From the NCBI GenBank assembly GCA_003290165.1, contig QNQO01001168.1, forward strand, positions 186,001-250,000: a stretch of DNA of 64,000 nt, read 5' to 3'. The notes under the pieces were generated by a model, which saw only the letters and a list, made by a program, of their open reading frames with translations, searched no databases and was not told the origin of the DNA. Both the position numbers and the translations under genes were made by a program. This document shows, piece after piece, positions 46,205 through 57,198 of this stretch; the stretch's first letter is position 1, and every line of letters begins with the position of its first letter. Source of the stretch: Berberis thunbergii (lineage: Eukaryota; Streptophyta; Magnoliopsida; Ranunculales; Berberidaceae).

Positions 46205-46972
46205 GTGAGACTGACCCTTTTTTTCTCTACTTTTTTGTTTCCCCTTCACGGTGGGTGTGTTTGTGTTGATTTGTTATATTTTGTGGTGTTTATTTGTGTT
46301 TCAAGTGTACCCATGCTTATATTTGTTGAATTTGAGATGGGTTTTTTGAAAATAGAGATCTGGGTATTGAAAAATAGTTTAGATGAAGTCAATTGTCTAT
46401 GAATTTGTTTTCATTGTATTCTATGGTCATATAATTGAAATGGGTATTGTATAAAATTAATAACAAATGCAATAGGCCAGTCAGATTGGTTTTCATCAAA
46501 TTTAGGTTGTTTATGTTTTGTACTAGAATTCATGGCTTGTTTAGAATAAAGGGTTGGTTCATTATCCAAATAATTTGGTTTTGCTATGCAAGCAATCAAT
46601 GTCTGTGTGTGTATGTGATCTTCACTGTGACATTGGTTTGTATTTCTTTTGATCTAATGGACTCAGTTCTGAAGGAAGTTGAAGTCAATGAAGTATGTAG
46701 CTGCTTTGAATCATTTTACTATTTCAATTGGTAAATCTCTTACAAACTGCATTCCCTTTCTTTTTTCAGTCGTTTCTTATTGATCTTAGGAAAATGCATT
46801 TACCATTTAGGAAGATCCATTTGTCTCTTTGAAGTTCACAAACACATGAAAGGTATGGTATTTGAACAATTTGATGGTCACAGCTGACACATTTGTGATA
46901 AATTTGAAATTTATTTTCCAGGTACCATAGAATTGACACTTCTGTAAAGTTATCTAACATCGTGATTCACAG

Positions 46973-47049
46973 ATATGGGCTCTGGGGACTGGTTTAAGAC
47001 AGTAATTAGCCTAAAGAAAGCGAAGGGAGGTGAAGCAAAACGAATTAAG
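46973..47049 (+). pseudogene. Captured first exon of an IQ-domain (IQD) protein
   Basis: ATG at 46975 opens MGSGDWFKTVISLKKAK, the typical N-terminus of plant IQD calmodulin-binding proteins, and ends AKRIK before GTAAAC at 47050. Only this exon is present and no IQ motif is included. Confidence 0.75.
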
Positions 47050-47388
47050 GTAAACAGATATTTGAATGGTTTTATGTTACACTACTTATTTACCCTTTTG
47101 ATGCATAGTTTTTTGGTAATCAGCTTTAGATCTAAGCTTTCCAATCTGGTTTTGCACAAAATTGTTGCACTGCATGCTCAAGAATAAAAAGGAATTATTT
47201 TTAAGAAGTTGAAACATTTTAACAAGTTAATTTTGTTTTGAGAGAATCAAGCATTTTAATGACGCATTCCAATGCCTTAAAAAAGCTTGAGGGTCTTTGG
47301 TCCGTTATTTGTTCAAGTTCTTTGGTTTTGTCTATCCTCTATTTCCTTGTTTTGTCGTTGTTCAAAAGGTGTATCCAAGTGATATATC

Positions 47389-48090
47389 ATGGAAGAAACG
47401 TTTGTACCCTTTCGTGGGATAAAAAATGACCTCAAAGGAAGGCTGTTGTAATACAAACAAGACTGGACTGGTGGCATCCGTGCGGGTTTCAGGTCTGTGT
47501 ACCTCATCTTCGTTTTTTAACATGATAATGCCTTTTGTTATGATGGTAGATGTTAACATATGGGTTTACTCGATGAATACTAGTTTGATTTGCTAATAAT
47601 GTATCCTGATGTTTTTCTTTTATTAAAAGTTTTCTATTACTTAATGTTAAGAAAAACATCATTAATAATGTCTTTACATGATAAGTTATTGAGAGTTTCA
47701 CTGTATAATCTATGTAATTGATGCCATATGTAAATTGACATCCTTTTTGTGATTCAGGATTCTTGCGCCAACAACATGCATATTCTTTGCTTCAGCAATT
47801 CCAGTTATATCATTTGGCGAACACCTTGAAAGAAATACATGTAGGATAATGCTAGCAGATCTCTTTGTTTCCATTTTCTTTCCAAGTTATAATGGAAAGA
47901 GGTATGACATGTACACAGTATACTTATTCATTGTTGCAGATGGATCTTTAACTACAGTGCAGACACTTGCATCGACAGCCATCTGTGGCATCACACACTC
48001 AATTATTGGAGGACAGCCAGTCCTTATACTTGGTGTTGCTGAGCCAACAGTTCTTATGTATTCATTCATTTTTTTTCTAACATTTACATA
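47389..48090 (+). pseudogene. Captured borate transporter (BOR/HCO3-type) fragment, 3 exons
   Basis: Exon 1 (47389-47492) reads MEETFVPFRGIKNDLKGRL, then a stop where cysteine is expected, then YKQDWTGGIRAGF. Exon 2 (47758-47840) reads [18 protein letters not shown] and FGEHLERNT. Exon 3 (47940 to about 48090) reads [20 protein letters not shown] and [15 protein letters not shown]. These are the first membrane segments of plant BOR plasma-membrane boron exporters. The copy stops inside a membrane segment. Only the early part of a roughly 700-residue protein is included. Confidence 0.92.
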
Positions 48091-48163
48091 ACTTTTATGT
48101 TTGGTATTTTCTCGGGAAAAAAAAGAGGTTTGTTCAAATTGCTGATGATGTTTATGGTTCTAG

Positions 48164-48292
48164 AGATCCAACTTCGAAGCGATAGTTTCAAAAATCCGCG
48201 AGCTTGGTTTTGGGAGGGATGCAGTAGTTCAAGCACTAAAACTATTCAATGGCAATGAGGAACAGGCTGCTGGGTACCTATTCAGGGGTTAG
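48164..48292 (+). pseudogene. Captured terminal exon with a UBA domain (DDI1-like)
   Basis: After a TTCTAG acceptor the exon reads NFEAIVSKIRELGFGRDAVV, QALKLFNGNEEQAAGYLF and RG, then TAG at 48290. The LGF and AAGYLF positions are those of ubiquitin-associated domains. The combination, ending a few residues before the stop, resembles the C-terminus of the DDI1 proteasome shuttle; other UBA proteins are possible. The exon itself is open. Confidence 0.72.
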
Positions 48293-50157
48293 AAACAGTA
48301 TGTACATTCTTTATCTAGAATGTGTTTTTTTCCTCTTCTTCTTACTTTTTTTTGTTCAGCATAATAAGCTATAACAGGCTCCATTCCCTGTGAAGTATAA
48401 TAAGCTATACAGAATGTGTTAATCCTGTGAAGCATGTGAAGTATAAATTTTTTTAGGCGTTCATGCTCATAACAATTGAAGTTCTATCTAGCCACAGTGT
48501 CTAAAGGGTGAATTAGCATGTTTCAGAATCTGAAAGGTGAAAACCAGAGTGATTGCAAGAGGATATAAAACAGCTTGACTTGGAATAAGTTGTTGATTTC
48601 CTGTCTTATTCCCTATAAACCTACTGAACAAGTAAACTTAATACAAGAGGATATAAAACACATGTTCCTGGACTATAACAAATTCTTTCCAACCGAGTGG
48701 GGCATTTTCTATTTCCTTTGACTTCTTCCTTTTAATTTCAAAAGTTTAATTCTACTCGGTCTAGCTTCCATACTGAAAACAAACATATAACAGCAAGTCT
48801 TGTATTTTCTGTGTGTTTCCCGCGTAAGAGATTTAATGATTATAATTCTAGATTTGTAATCTTTGACAAAGATACTTTTAATTTCATTTACCTGTGGCTT
48901 TTAAATTATGGATTTGCCTGTGATGCAGATGGTTCGGTCACAGTATAATATAGCCATTGGACTTCTTCAGTAAAGTGAATTTTAAACCCATGGGTGGAAA
49001 TGGCAGGTACGTAACTCCTTTATGAAATAACCATCTCAAACAAAATATGGCGCTGTATTGAATTTCAGGCAACAATTTGCATATCTGACAAGAATATATA
49101 TTACCAACCTTGATTTGTTTGCTGTACATGTTGATTGACCAGTTTGGTAAGTCAATATTCTATCGTCTTCTTCAAAGCGACAAAAATAAGGAAATTAAAA
49201 TTATAACAATTTGCAAATACAATGTTGACTTGACCATCCATCGAAAACACTTAACAAGATTTGAATCTCTGAGTTTTTTTGTTTCATCATGTCTTAAGTC
49301 TGAACACCATAAGGATTCTTCTTTGACCTTTTAGCACATGATGGAAAGTGACATAGGAAACTTCGGAAAATAGATATGTATTATTATTCCAATTAACCTA
49401 TCCTTAGTTGGTACACGGATAGAATTTACGTCCATCCAAGTTCAACCCTGCCACAACATATTTATCGTTCAGGGATCTCATTTAGTGGTCATTTACTAGA
49501 AAGTACAAATTTATATAACTGAAGTCAGTGATAGTGATTTAGCTTGAAGATTTACAAGTGTTTGAGTCTGACAAATCCATGTAACAGTCTTCCTATTGTA
49601 TGATGTTTTATTGATAGTAATCTATATGTTCTATTTGAATATTAGTTTGAATCAGAACCAAAAGCAAATCCCAATTCAATATCTCATAGAATTGGGCTTG
49701 AATCGAGAGTTGATGTGCTTCCCTTCTGCAGGATATAATAAGAATAAGTCAGATCATAACACTGTTAGGTGTTGTCAGGTGCCGTGGACTCGGAGCAGCG
49801 AAGTTTGCTTGCAGGGCTGGTCTGCCAAGAATTGGAGCTACTCTGTCCAGTTTTTTTCGGTGCTGCAATACACTGGACAGCACACTCTGTTTTGACAGAA
49901 TGTTCTGTCCTGATGCACTCTGTTTTTTTTTTTTCTGCTGTTAGCTTGATGGTGTGCTGGAATTCAGCAGGGGATTGGGCTAGAGTCAGCCAGGTATGGT
50001 GTTTTTATTGCTTACAAGTTTATGGTTGGCCTAGTTCATGATAAAGGTCCGCTGGTTGCAATAGGGCTGCTGGTGTAATTGTAGATGGGCCAGGAGTTGG
50101 TTATTGGTGGTTTGTTAGATCACAACATTTAATGCTTGAAACTTTCCTCGATGCTAG
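48293..50157. other. CACTA interior without identified gene, first stretch
   Basis: Mostly AT-rich, intron-like DNA. An exon-like piece lies at 48929-49006 between TGATGCAG and GTACGT but has stops in the frames I tried and no recognised family. 49793-49948 is one copy of an internal duplication. Further gene fragments may be hidden here. Confidence 0.4.
49793..49948 (+). repeat. Internal duplication of the CACTA, copy 1
   Basis: GAGCAGCGAAGTTTGCTTGC through a T-rich tail matches 51963-52140 in direct orientation with few differences. It does not look coding. Confidence 0.8.
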
Positions 50158-51789
50158 GATCAAATACCTCCATTTCCAACTACTGTTGCCATTAAGTCCA
50201 TCGAGTCCCAGTTGGGTGCTCCAATTTCGAAAATATTTGCAGACATCAGCTCTGAACCCACAACAGTTGCATCCTTAGGGCAGGTGTATAAAGGTTAGAG
50301 AGTTTGTAATTGCCTTCCTGATGAGAGGACATTCTTCCTTAAACTATGTTTGCGTTTCTTTACATTATACTTTTATTTCCTCAAAATGTATATTAGATTT
50401 TTCATTGACTAACATAAACCCTTACATTTCTTGTTGGCATTTGCAACTCATCTGCACTCAGGCGAGCTTGTAGCAGTGAAAGTACAGAGACCTGGTATGT
50501 CACTCTTATTGACCCTTGATGCCTTACTATTTAACATGATTGGAGGCCAGTTGAAGCGATTTGCTAAGGCTCGAAAGGATCTTTTGGTGGCAGTCACTGA
50601 AATGGTGAGCTACCATTTCACTTTTTCTTTCCTTTTGTTGAAGAGCATAGTAAACTATGATGAGTGGTATCCTGTTCCATTTTTAACTTTTTTCAAACTT
50701 TCTCATCTATTGGCATTGGTGGGGCGTTTCTGCAAAAATTCATATTCTCTGGTTTGATAATTGTTCCTTTCTTTGTTGCAACGTATTTCCTAGTGGGGAA
50801 TATTTGATATTAAAAAAAGGGTAATTTGTTGGTGGCATGTTACCTTGGGGCATCATGCAGGGATGTGCGACCATCATTTGATACATGTGCGAGAAGCCTA
50901 CAAAGTGGCCTCAACTTATAAATAAATCTTCACAGGAATCGGTTTGATATTGAGATGGATATTGTTTGAATAGGAACTACCTACTTGCATATTAGAATCA
51001 TCTTATCCTTTGCAGTTTCTTTCACTATGTCTCTTTAAATGTTTTAGTTACTGCAGTCCATCATGACTTCTCTTTTTAGTCTTTATTGCGACTTGGTTAT
51101 TCTTATTACGTTTGTGTCTCTTGATTGTTAAACCATTCTTGAAGGAATGCTTATCCATAAGTACAGTCTTTGAATGATTGGGCAGGTTAGGCACATGTTT
51201 GAAGAAATAGATTACATACTTGAGGGACATAATGCCTTCGCTTCTTTCTATGGTTCCTATACAAGTAACTCCCATTGCCCTTCTATTTGGTTTGTGGTTT
51301 TTTCTTAAAAGCTATAGTATAACCAGGTAGTTTCCCTTGGTTATCATGCATTCAAGCATTGATTCAGCATTTACATTTTTATTTTTTTTGCTTTTCTTTT
51401 GTTTTGGTCTTCGGATTCCCATCTTCGGGGTACCTTCTTTTAAGCAAAAAGCTATAAATAAGTTGTGCCAAACACAACATAATTCTCTCACAAATTGCTG
51501 CCCACGGTTATTACATTTAATATCTGAGGTATTTATTAGTTCTTTATTTTGAAGTATGGAACAAAGTTGAATCTTTTTTATTATTAGGAATTGTTCAGGA
51601 TAGTAACAAAGGGAAGCCCACAACTGATTATCCTTGTAGCAAGAAGGTAAACTGTGTTAAGGTGCCAAAATTTATTGGAACCTGATACGGAAGGTTGTAC
51701 TTACAATGGAATGGATTGATGGGATCAAGCTCACAGATGTTGTTCGCTTGAGAAAGGCAGAGTTGAATCGGAAGGAACTCATTGACCAG
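50158..51789 (+). pseudogene. Captured ABC1-type atypical kinase fragment, 4 exons
   Basis: Exons read DQIPPFPTTVAIKSIESQLG to TVASLGQVYK (50158-50293), GELVAVKVQRPGMSLLLTLD to KARKDLLVAVTEM (about 50455-50604), VRHMFEEIDYILEGHNAFAS (51186-51264), and a frameshifted exon about 51598-51789 with VVLTMEWIDGIKLTDVVRL to RKELIDQ. This is the ABC1/ADCK/UbiB kinase-like family of chloroplasts and mitochondria, closest in memory to plastid ABC1K3. The alanine-rich nucleotide loop (ASLGQVY) and VAVKVQRPG lysine are present; the catalytic loop is not. Confidence 0.88.
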
Positions 51790-51962
51790 GTAATTGGAGT
51801 TTTCTTTTTGCTTACATATCTATTCTTACGTTGTAGTAGTAGTAGTAGTAATAGCTGCTTGAGGAATGAAGACTAAATATTCCTTGAATATTAGTACCTG
51901 TTTGAGGAATGTCCTCTACTGCAGGAGGGTATCCCTGTGTCTAGTTGACGATGTAACTCATT

Positions 51963-52140
51963 GAGCAGCGAAGTATGCTTGCAGGGTTGGTCTGCCAAGA
52001 ATTGGAGCTGCTCTGCCTAGTTTTTTTCGGTGCTGCAATACACTGGACAACACGCTTTGTTTTGACAGAGTGGTCTGTCCTGATGCACTCTGTTTTTTTT
52101 TTCTTCTGCTATTAGTTTTTTTTTCTTTTTCTGCTGTTTG
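51963..52140 (+). repeat. Internal duplication of the CACTA, copy 2
   Basis: Second copy of the segment at 49793-49948, 2.2 kb downstream. The two copies bracket the ABC1 kinase fragment. Confidence 0.8.
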
Positions 52141-52371
52141 TGATTTGTCATATTCTGATCCATGTTCTTCCGCATGACCTGCCTTGCAAAACAAAAAGTG
52201 AAAACTTTTCTAAACTTCTTAGGAGGTAATGTTGTTAAAGAATATATTTTAATTTGATGCAATATGCAATATAATTATGTAGAACTAAGAGCAAAAACCA
52301 TGAATGGAACAATCATCCCGTTACTTGTTTAGTTCTAACTTCTAACAACAGTCTTATATGTTTTGACTCAG

Positions 52372-52508
52372 TGGGTTACCACACAAAAATATGCAGCGAT
52401 TCTATTTTTGAGACAAATGCTCGCACAATTGAAGAAGAAGTCTCCAAGAAAGTTGATATGTTTGCAAACATGCTTATACGAAGTGCTCAACAGTGCAATG
52501 AGGAAAAG
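52372..52508 (+). pseudogene. Unidentified captured exon
   Basis: Between GACTCAG and GTAATA lies an open exon reading GYHTKICSDSIFETNARTIE and MFANMLIRSAQQCNEEK. The splice signals and helical composition support a real exon, but I do not recognise the family. It lies between the ABC1 kinase and TGA pieces, on the same strand. Confidence 0.55.
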
Positions 52509-52956
52509 GTAATATACAAGCTGGCACTTTGCATATCATTTCCTGCTTACGTTTCTACTTACCAAAGGCATGCACATCACACAATTTTGCTCTTCAAGTT
52601 ACGACTATTTAACATGCCTTCTCAGTCTTTGTACTAGTGTTGCATATCCATTGCACTTTTCAATTATTTGGTTTGGAAAAAAATTGTTTGTCATGTTCAA
52701 GGATATCTCGTGATCCTCATACCACTTAAAAAATCTACAAAGAGAGGTGTAGTCATACACTCCATGTCCAGCGACACTTTTATAGCTGGGTGCCAATTGA
52801 CACAAAGGATATCTCGTGATCCTCAGAAGAGAAATTGTTTTACTTTCTTGTCCGTATATACACTAACTACACACACCTTTTTTCTACAACAAAATTGCAT
52901 TTTCATGTTATAACTTTCTAATATATTTAAATTTGATGGGGTTGTTGGGGGAGCAG

Positions 52957-53572
52957 AGAGAAGGAAACAGAAAGGGGCCAACTTCAAGCTCTGAACATGA
53001 AGGACCCAAGACATCAGACCCCAAGGTTTGATTCTCTCCATCGTGATCACTCACTCATTTACGAGACTGTTAGTGTTGGAACTTTTGTTGTTGATGTTGG
53101 TTGCATTTATGTTTTGGGCAGACATTGAGAAGGCTTGCTCAGAATAGAGAGGCAGCAAGGAAAAGCAGACTCAGAAAGAAGGTTTATTTGTAGTGCATGT
53201 AGATAGATGATCAGTAGCCAATGATGAACCATTAATTGTTTGATGTCGTACAACTCTCTAGTTCTCTCTCTGATCAGCATTTATTGATCAAGTCTTTGTT
53301 GTTTTTCTTGTCTTTGTCACAGGCATATGTGCAGCAGCTTGAGTTCAGTCGGATCAAGCTCACTCAGCTTGAACAAGAGCTTCAAAGAGCTAGGGCTCAA
53401 GTGAGTCACAAAACCTAGCTTCTTTTTAAAAGTTTTAGTTTTTTGAAAAAAAAAAATAAAAGCCTTAACACAATGTTTGGTTTTTTGCTTTTCAATTCAG
53501 GTGTTTTCTTTAGTGGAGGAGCTCTTATGGCTGATCAAGGTCTTCAAGTGGGGATGAGTAATCAAAGCCAAG
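52957..53572 (+). pseudogene. Captured TGA-type bZIP transcription factor fragment, 4 exons
   Basis: Exon 1 (52957-53025) gives SSSEHEGPKTSDPK. Exon 2 (53122-53181) gives TLRRLAQNREAARKSRLRKK, the basic DNA-contact region of TGA factors. Exon 3 (53323-53400) gives AYVQQLEFSRIKLTQLEQEL, the leucine zipper. Exon 4 (53501-53572) gives FFSGGALMADQGLQVGMSNQ one base out of phase with exon 3. Splice borders are kept. The DOG1 domain that follows in full TGA factors (TGA9/10-like) is absent. In the plant nucleus such factors bind TGACG elements. Confidence 0.93.
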
Positions 53573-54628
53573 GTATATCTCTCTCTCTCCTCTCTATAAT
53601 CCAAACTCATTCTAGCTAGCTAGAATTCATTTCTAATTTAATATATATTTGAATTTCATAATGTTTAATTTGTGCAACTTTACGTGGACTTGTATGCCAA
53701 ATGTAGCAAAAAGATCAATTTTTCTTGTAGACTTGTATTAAACTATGGCATTATTCTATTAGGATAGTGACTGATTCAGTTGGAAAAAAATCATGAACTT
53801 TTTTTATTGAATTATTCATTGTATCTTGTATTAGTGTGGTTAAGGTGCAAAGGTGCACTGAGGGAGTAATACCCTATTTGTGTTTAGGCGCAAGGCATGC
53901 GCCTAACGTACATTAGGAGCACCCCAATTTGAAATTTTATTGCTATGTTCTAGTGCTTTGAGTGAACACTGAAATTAAGTTCAGTTTATTGAAATTCTGT
54001 TGAGAAACATTTTAAATTGCATAAAATTGCATATCAACTATCTTCTATGTGATTGTATCCTGAATGCTTCCTATACTTAGAGTAATTAAGCATCTTGTAT
54101 GAAAACAATTCTTATTACTGGTGTGAGATATCAAACATGGAAATATTGTCCTCTCATATTATCACCCTCATCTCTTTTGTGCATGAATGGAATGCAGGCT
54201 GCTAACACAAATGTTGTTACTAAAGGGAGAAGGTTGCTATATGTTGTAGAGTGCTATGTTGTTACATGTAATGTTGTTTATGAAAGATTTCTGTTAGATT
54301 AGTTGTCTATAAATGTAGTACTATAAATAAGAGAGCATAAGAGAGAAAAAGGGATTCATTTGATTTGTAAGAAAATTGTACACTTGAGCATTTGCTCTAC
54401 AGGAGATTAGCTATCTCGAATTAGCTTTCTTATTGAACACAATCCATTCCATTTACGTACTGTCATCAATTCAGAATTACAATTACAAGTTCTTCAGTCT
54501 GTAATTTCTCTTCATTGCCTGTATTGCATCACTGTCAGTAGAACTACATTGGCTTAACACAGTGACAAAAAAAAATTAAAAAATTAAAAAATTATAAAAA
54601 TTTTAAAAAAATAAAATAATTTTTTTTT
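53573..54628. other. CACTA interior without identified gene, second stretch
   Basis: Intron-like DNA. A GCGCAAGGCATGCGCCT palindrome lies at 53888-53906. A promoter-like or LTR-like stretch with CTATAAATGTAG and CTATAAATAAGAGAG lies at 54309-54335; it could be a solo LTR inserted near 54200-54475. No coding family is visible. Confidence 0.45.
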
Positions 54629-55010
54629 GCCACGGCTTAAAACCGTGGCTAATTATTGCAACGGCTAAAAATCGTGGCTACCTTGCCACGACTTATAACC
54701 GTGGCTAGTACTGGCCACAGCTTAAAACCGTTGCTAAAGCTATTGCAACGGTTTAGAACCGTGGCCATAACTTGCAACGGTTTTAAGCCGTTGCTACTCC
54801 TGGCCACGGCTTAGAACCGTGGCTAAGATTGTTGCAACGGTTTATAACCGTGGCTAAATCATCAACCATCCTCGAGATAAAACCGTTGCTAATATTTTTG
54901 CCACGATTTTTAGCCGTTACTGGAGATTTAGCGACGCCTCTACAGCCCACGGCTCTAAGCCGTGACAATGGGTTACCCCCACGGTTTAAAACCGTCGCTA
55001 ATGGGTATTT
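54629..55010. repeat. CACTA right subterminal repeats
   Basis: At least a dozen units of the type GCCACGGCTTAAAACCGTGG and GCAACGGTTTAGAACCGTGG alternate in direct and inverted order up to the right end. They mirror 43610-43800. Confidence 0.88.
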
Positions 55011-55021
55011 TTGGTGTAGTA

Positions 55022-57198
55022 AGTCTCGTTCCACCAAAAATTGCGAGCATGAACATCAAAATTAACTCCTTGACCCAAAGCTAGATAGTACTATTGAATA
55101 ATATCTTTAACCAAGTGGGCTTCAGCAAGGGATGCTCAACAGAAAAGCATGAGATTGTCTGCATAAAACATGTATTGTCTGCATAAAGCATGTGACTAAG
55201 GGAAGGGGAATATCATTTGACCTTGATGCCTTTGATTAGTCCTACAGCTTCCGTTTGGGGTAGAAGACGGGATAAAGCTTCAGCAACCACAATGAAAAGA
55301 TAATGTGACAGGGGATCCCCTGCCGCCGAATACCTCTAGAGGGCTTGATGGAAAAAATGGTTGAGCCATTGAGAAGGACCCGAAGGGAAGTGGTGGAGGT
55401 GCATTGCTCAATAAGTTGAATCCATCTTTCAGTAAACCCCAAGAACTTGTATAAGGAAAGACCATTATATTCTATCATAGGCCTTTACCACATCGATCTT
55501 AATGGCCATCCAATCTTTTTTTTCCTTCGAAAATTCTTCATTTGAAAGAAAGTCTCATGAGCGAGACTGACATCGCTCTGGAAGGAATGCTCCTTGGTTG
55601 TGGGAGATGGTGTTATTTAAAAGTGGTTTCATGCTATTTGCCATGATTTTGGAGATCACCTTATAGATAACATTACAAAAACCTATAGGGGGAATTGTCC
55701 AGAGTAATTAGGTTCCCAACCTTTGGGATAAGAGCGATAAAGGTTTCATTGAGCTTGCGATCCATCTGACAGATGGTAAAAAAATGTTTAACTACCTCAC
55801 AAACATCCGACTTCACAATATCCCAATAATATTGAAAGAAGTAGGCATGAAAACCATCGGGGTCGGGTGCTTTATGACTGCCCATGTAAAAATATGTTTT
55901 GAATCTTAGTGTCAGTAGGAATAGATAGGAGAGCCTCATTATCAGCATTAAAGATGACCGGAGAGAATAAAGAGGGATTTCAGGATTGGGAGATGGAAAT
56001 GAAGATTGGAAAATGTTTTCAAAGTAGTTGTTAAGAACTTGGCCAACATTGTCATAAGTCAATTGCCAGACATTGGATTCATCTTTCAGAAGAAGAATAA
56101 AGTTTTATTTCCGATGCATCAGTGTAGAAAGATGAAAGAGCTTTGTATTCTTATCTCATTCCCTGAGATAGGAACGACCAGACTTGTATTTCCAAAAAAG
56201 TTTCTTTCTAACCAGAAGTTCTGAGAGTCGGTTTTTTAAAGAGGCAATAGCCAAAGCATTTTTAGTGGAGGGATGTTCATTTTGAAGGGCATCAAGGCCT
56301 TTTAGAGTCTCTTGAATACATAATTTAACGTTTCTGAACTCATTGTGTCTCCACCTAGGTAAACAATAGCTCAACTTTTTTTTGTTTTGAAATGGAAGTT
56401 TTGATCAAGTTTGTGGTGACGCCTTGGAGCCCAGTAAGAATCAATCAGTTTCCTGCGTTAGAGATCTCAAGTCCACATTTGAAAAAAATTTAAAGGCTTT
56501 GGACAGTTGGTAAAATTGGAAACTATCTGAAAAGAAAAAGCTCGATGATCTGAGGTAGAGGCATGAATAGTACGAGCCGTGGATAAAGAAGTCAAGTTCA
56601 ACCAGACTGTGGACACCAAGATGCGATCCAATTTTGCCTTAATATCATTTTTGTTTTTATGTTTATTATTCTAAGTGAATTGGGAATCAGTGAGAGGAAA
56701 ATCAAGAAGGTTATGGTTGTGTATGAAAGTGTGAAGGTGGCTCAAGGAAGAGTAAGTAGGTTGGTTACCCCCACCTATATTTTCTCCCCTGGATTGATAA
56801 TGACATTAATGTCCCCAATAATGATACCAGGAAGATTTTGACAATTGCAAAGTGCATACATATTATTCCAAAAAGGAGCCCAAAGAGACAGGTTGGGTTC
56901 ACAATACACATAAGTGGCATATTATGGAGATAGAGCAAAGTAATCATGAATAATACAATTAAATAATATTTATAAGAAGAAATGATTGTAAGAGAAATAG
57001 CTTCTTTCTAGAACAGTGCAATGCCACCTGATTGACTAGTTGCTGCATCTGAGGCTCCGTGTTTGAATCCAAGTTTATATTTAGATGAGGCTTTGGTTTT
57101 TGATAAGTTATATCAGAATTGGACTGATGGGAGAGGGTCTTTAGATTTCGGTATGTGCAGGGAAATCCTATGCCCCTTGCGTTCCATGACAGTATCAT
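55022..57198 (-). pseudogene. LINE ORF2, endonuclease and reverse transcriptase
   Basis: ORF2 starts at 57198 with MILSWNARGIGFP, the apurinic-type endonuclease start, which decays across 56400-57150. RT motifs follow: NETFIALIPKVGN (about 55735), KAPDPDGFHAYFFQYYWDIV (about 55840), YKFLGFTERWIQLIEQCT and FSIKPSRGIRRQGIP (55330-55440), then the palm as YADN instead of YADD. A 20-bp tandem duplication (55154-55173, 55174-55193) lies exactly on that palm motif. Stops and frameshifts are common. Confidence 0.85.

Larger units (their letters stand above)
43585..55021 (+). mobile_element. Pack-CACTA element carrying many host gene fragments
   Basis: The left end is CACTACACCAAAA (43585) and the right end TTTTTGGTGTAGTA (55008-55021). 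The 3-bp target duplication AGT lies at 43582-43584 and 55022-55024. The last base is A where G would mirror the left end. Subterminal regions are dense in palindromic GCCACGG..CCGTGGC motifs on both sides. No TNPA/TNPD-like transposase is visible. The 10.8-kb interior contains, in order and all on the plus strand, fragments of SCPL51-like carboxypeptidase, GH1 beta-glucosidase, IQD protein, BOR transporter, a UBA-domain protein, ABC1 kinase, an unidentified exon, and a TGA bZIP, each with introns. It is non-autonomous. Confidence 0.93.

Noticed and set aside
52017..52262. Minus-strand lysine-rich frames
   Set aside because: They read the T-rich tail of the internal CACTA duplication and are shadows.
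44374..53572. SCPL51, GH1, BOR, ABC1K and TGA pieces as working host genes
   Set aside because: Each is only a few exons, several have in-frame stops or frameshifts, and all lie between the ends of one CACTA element.
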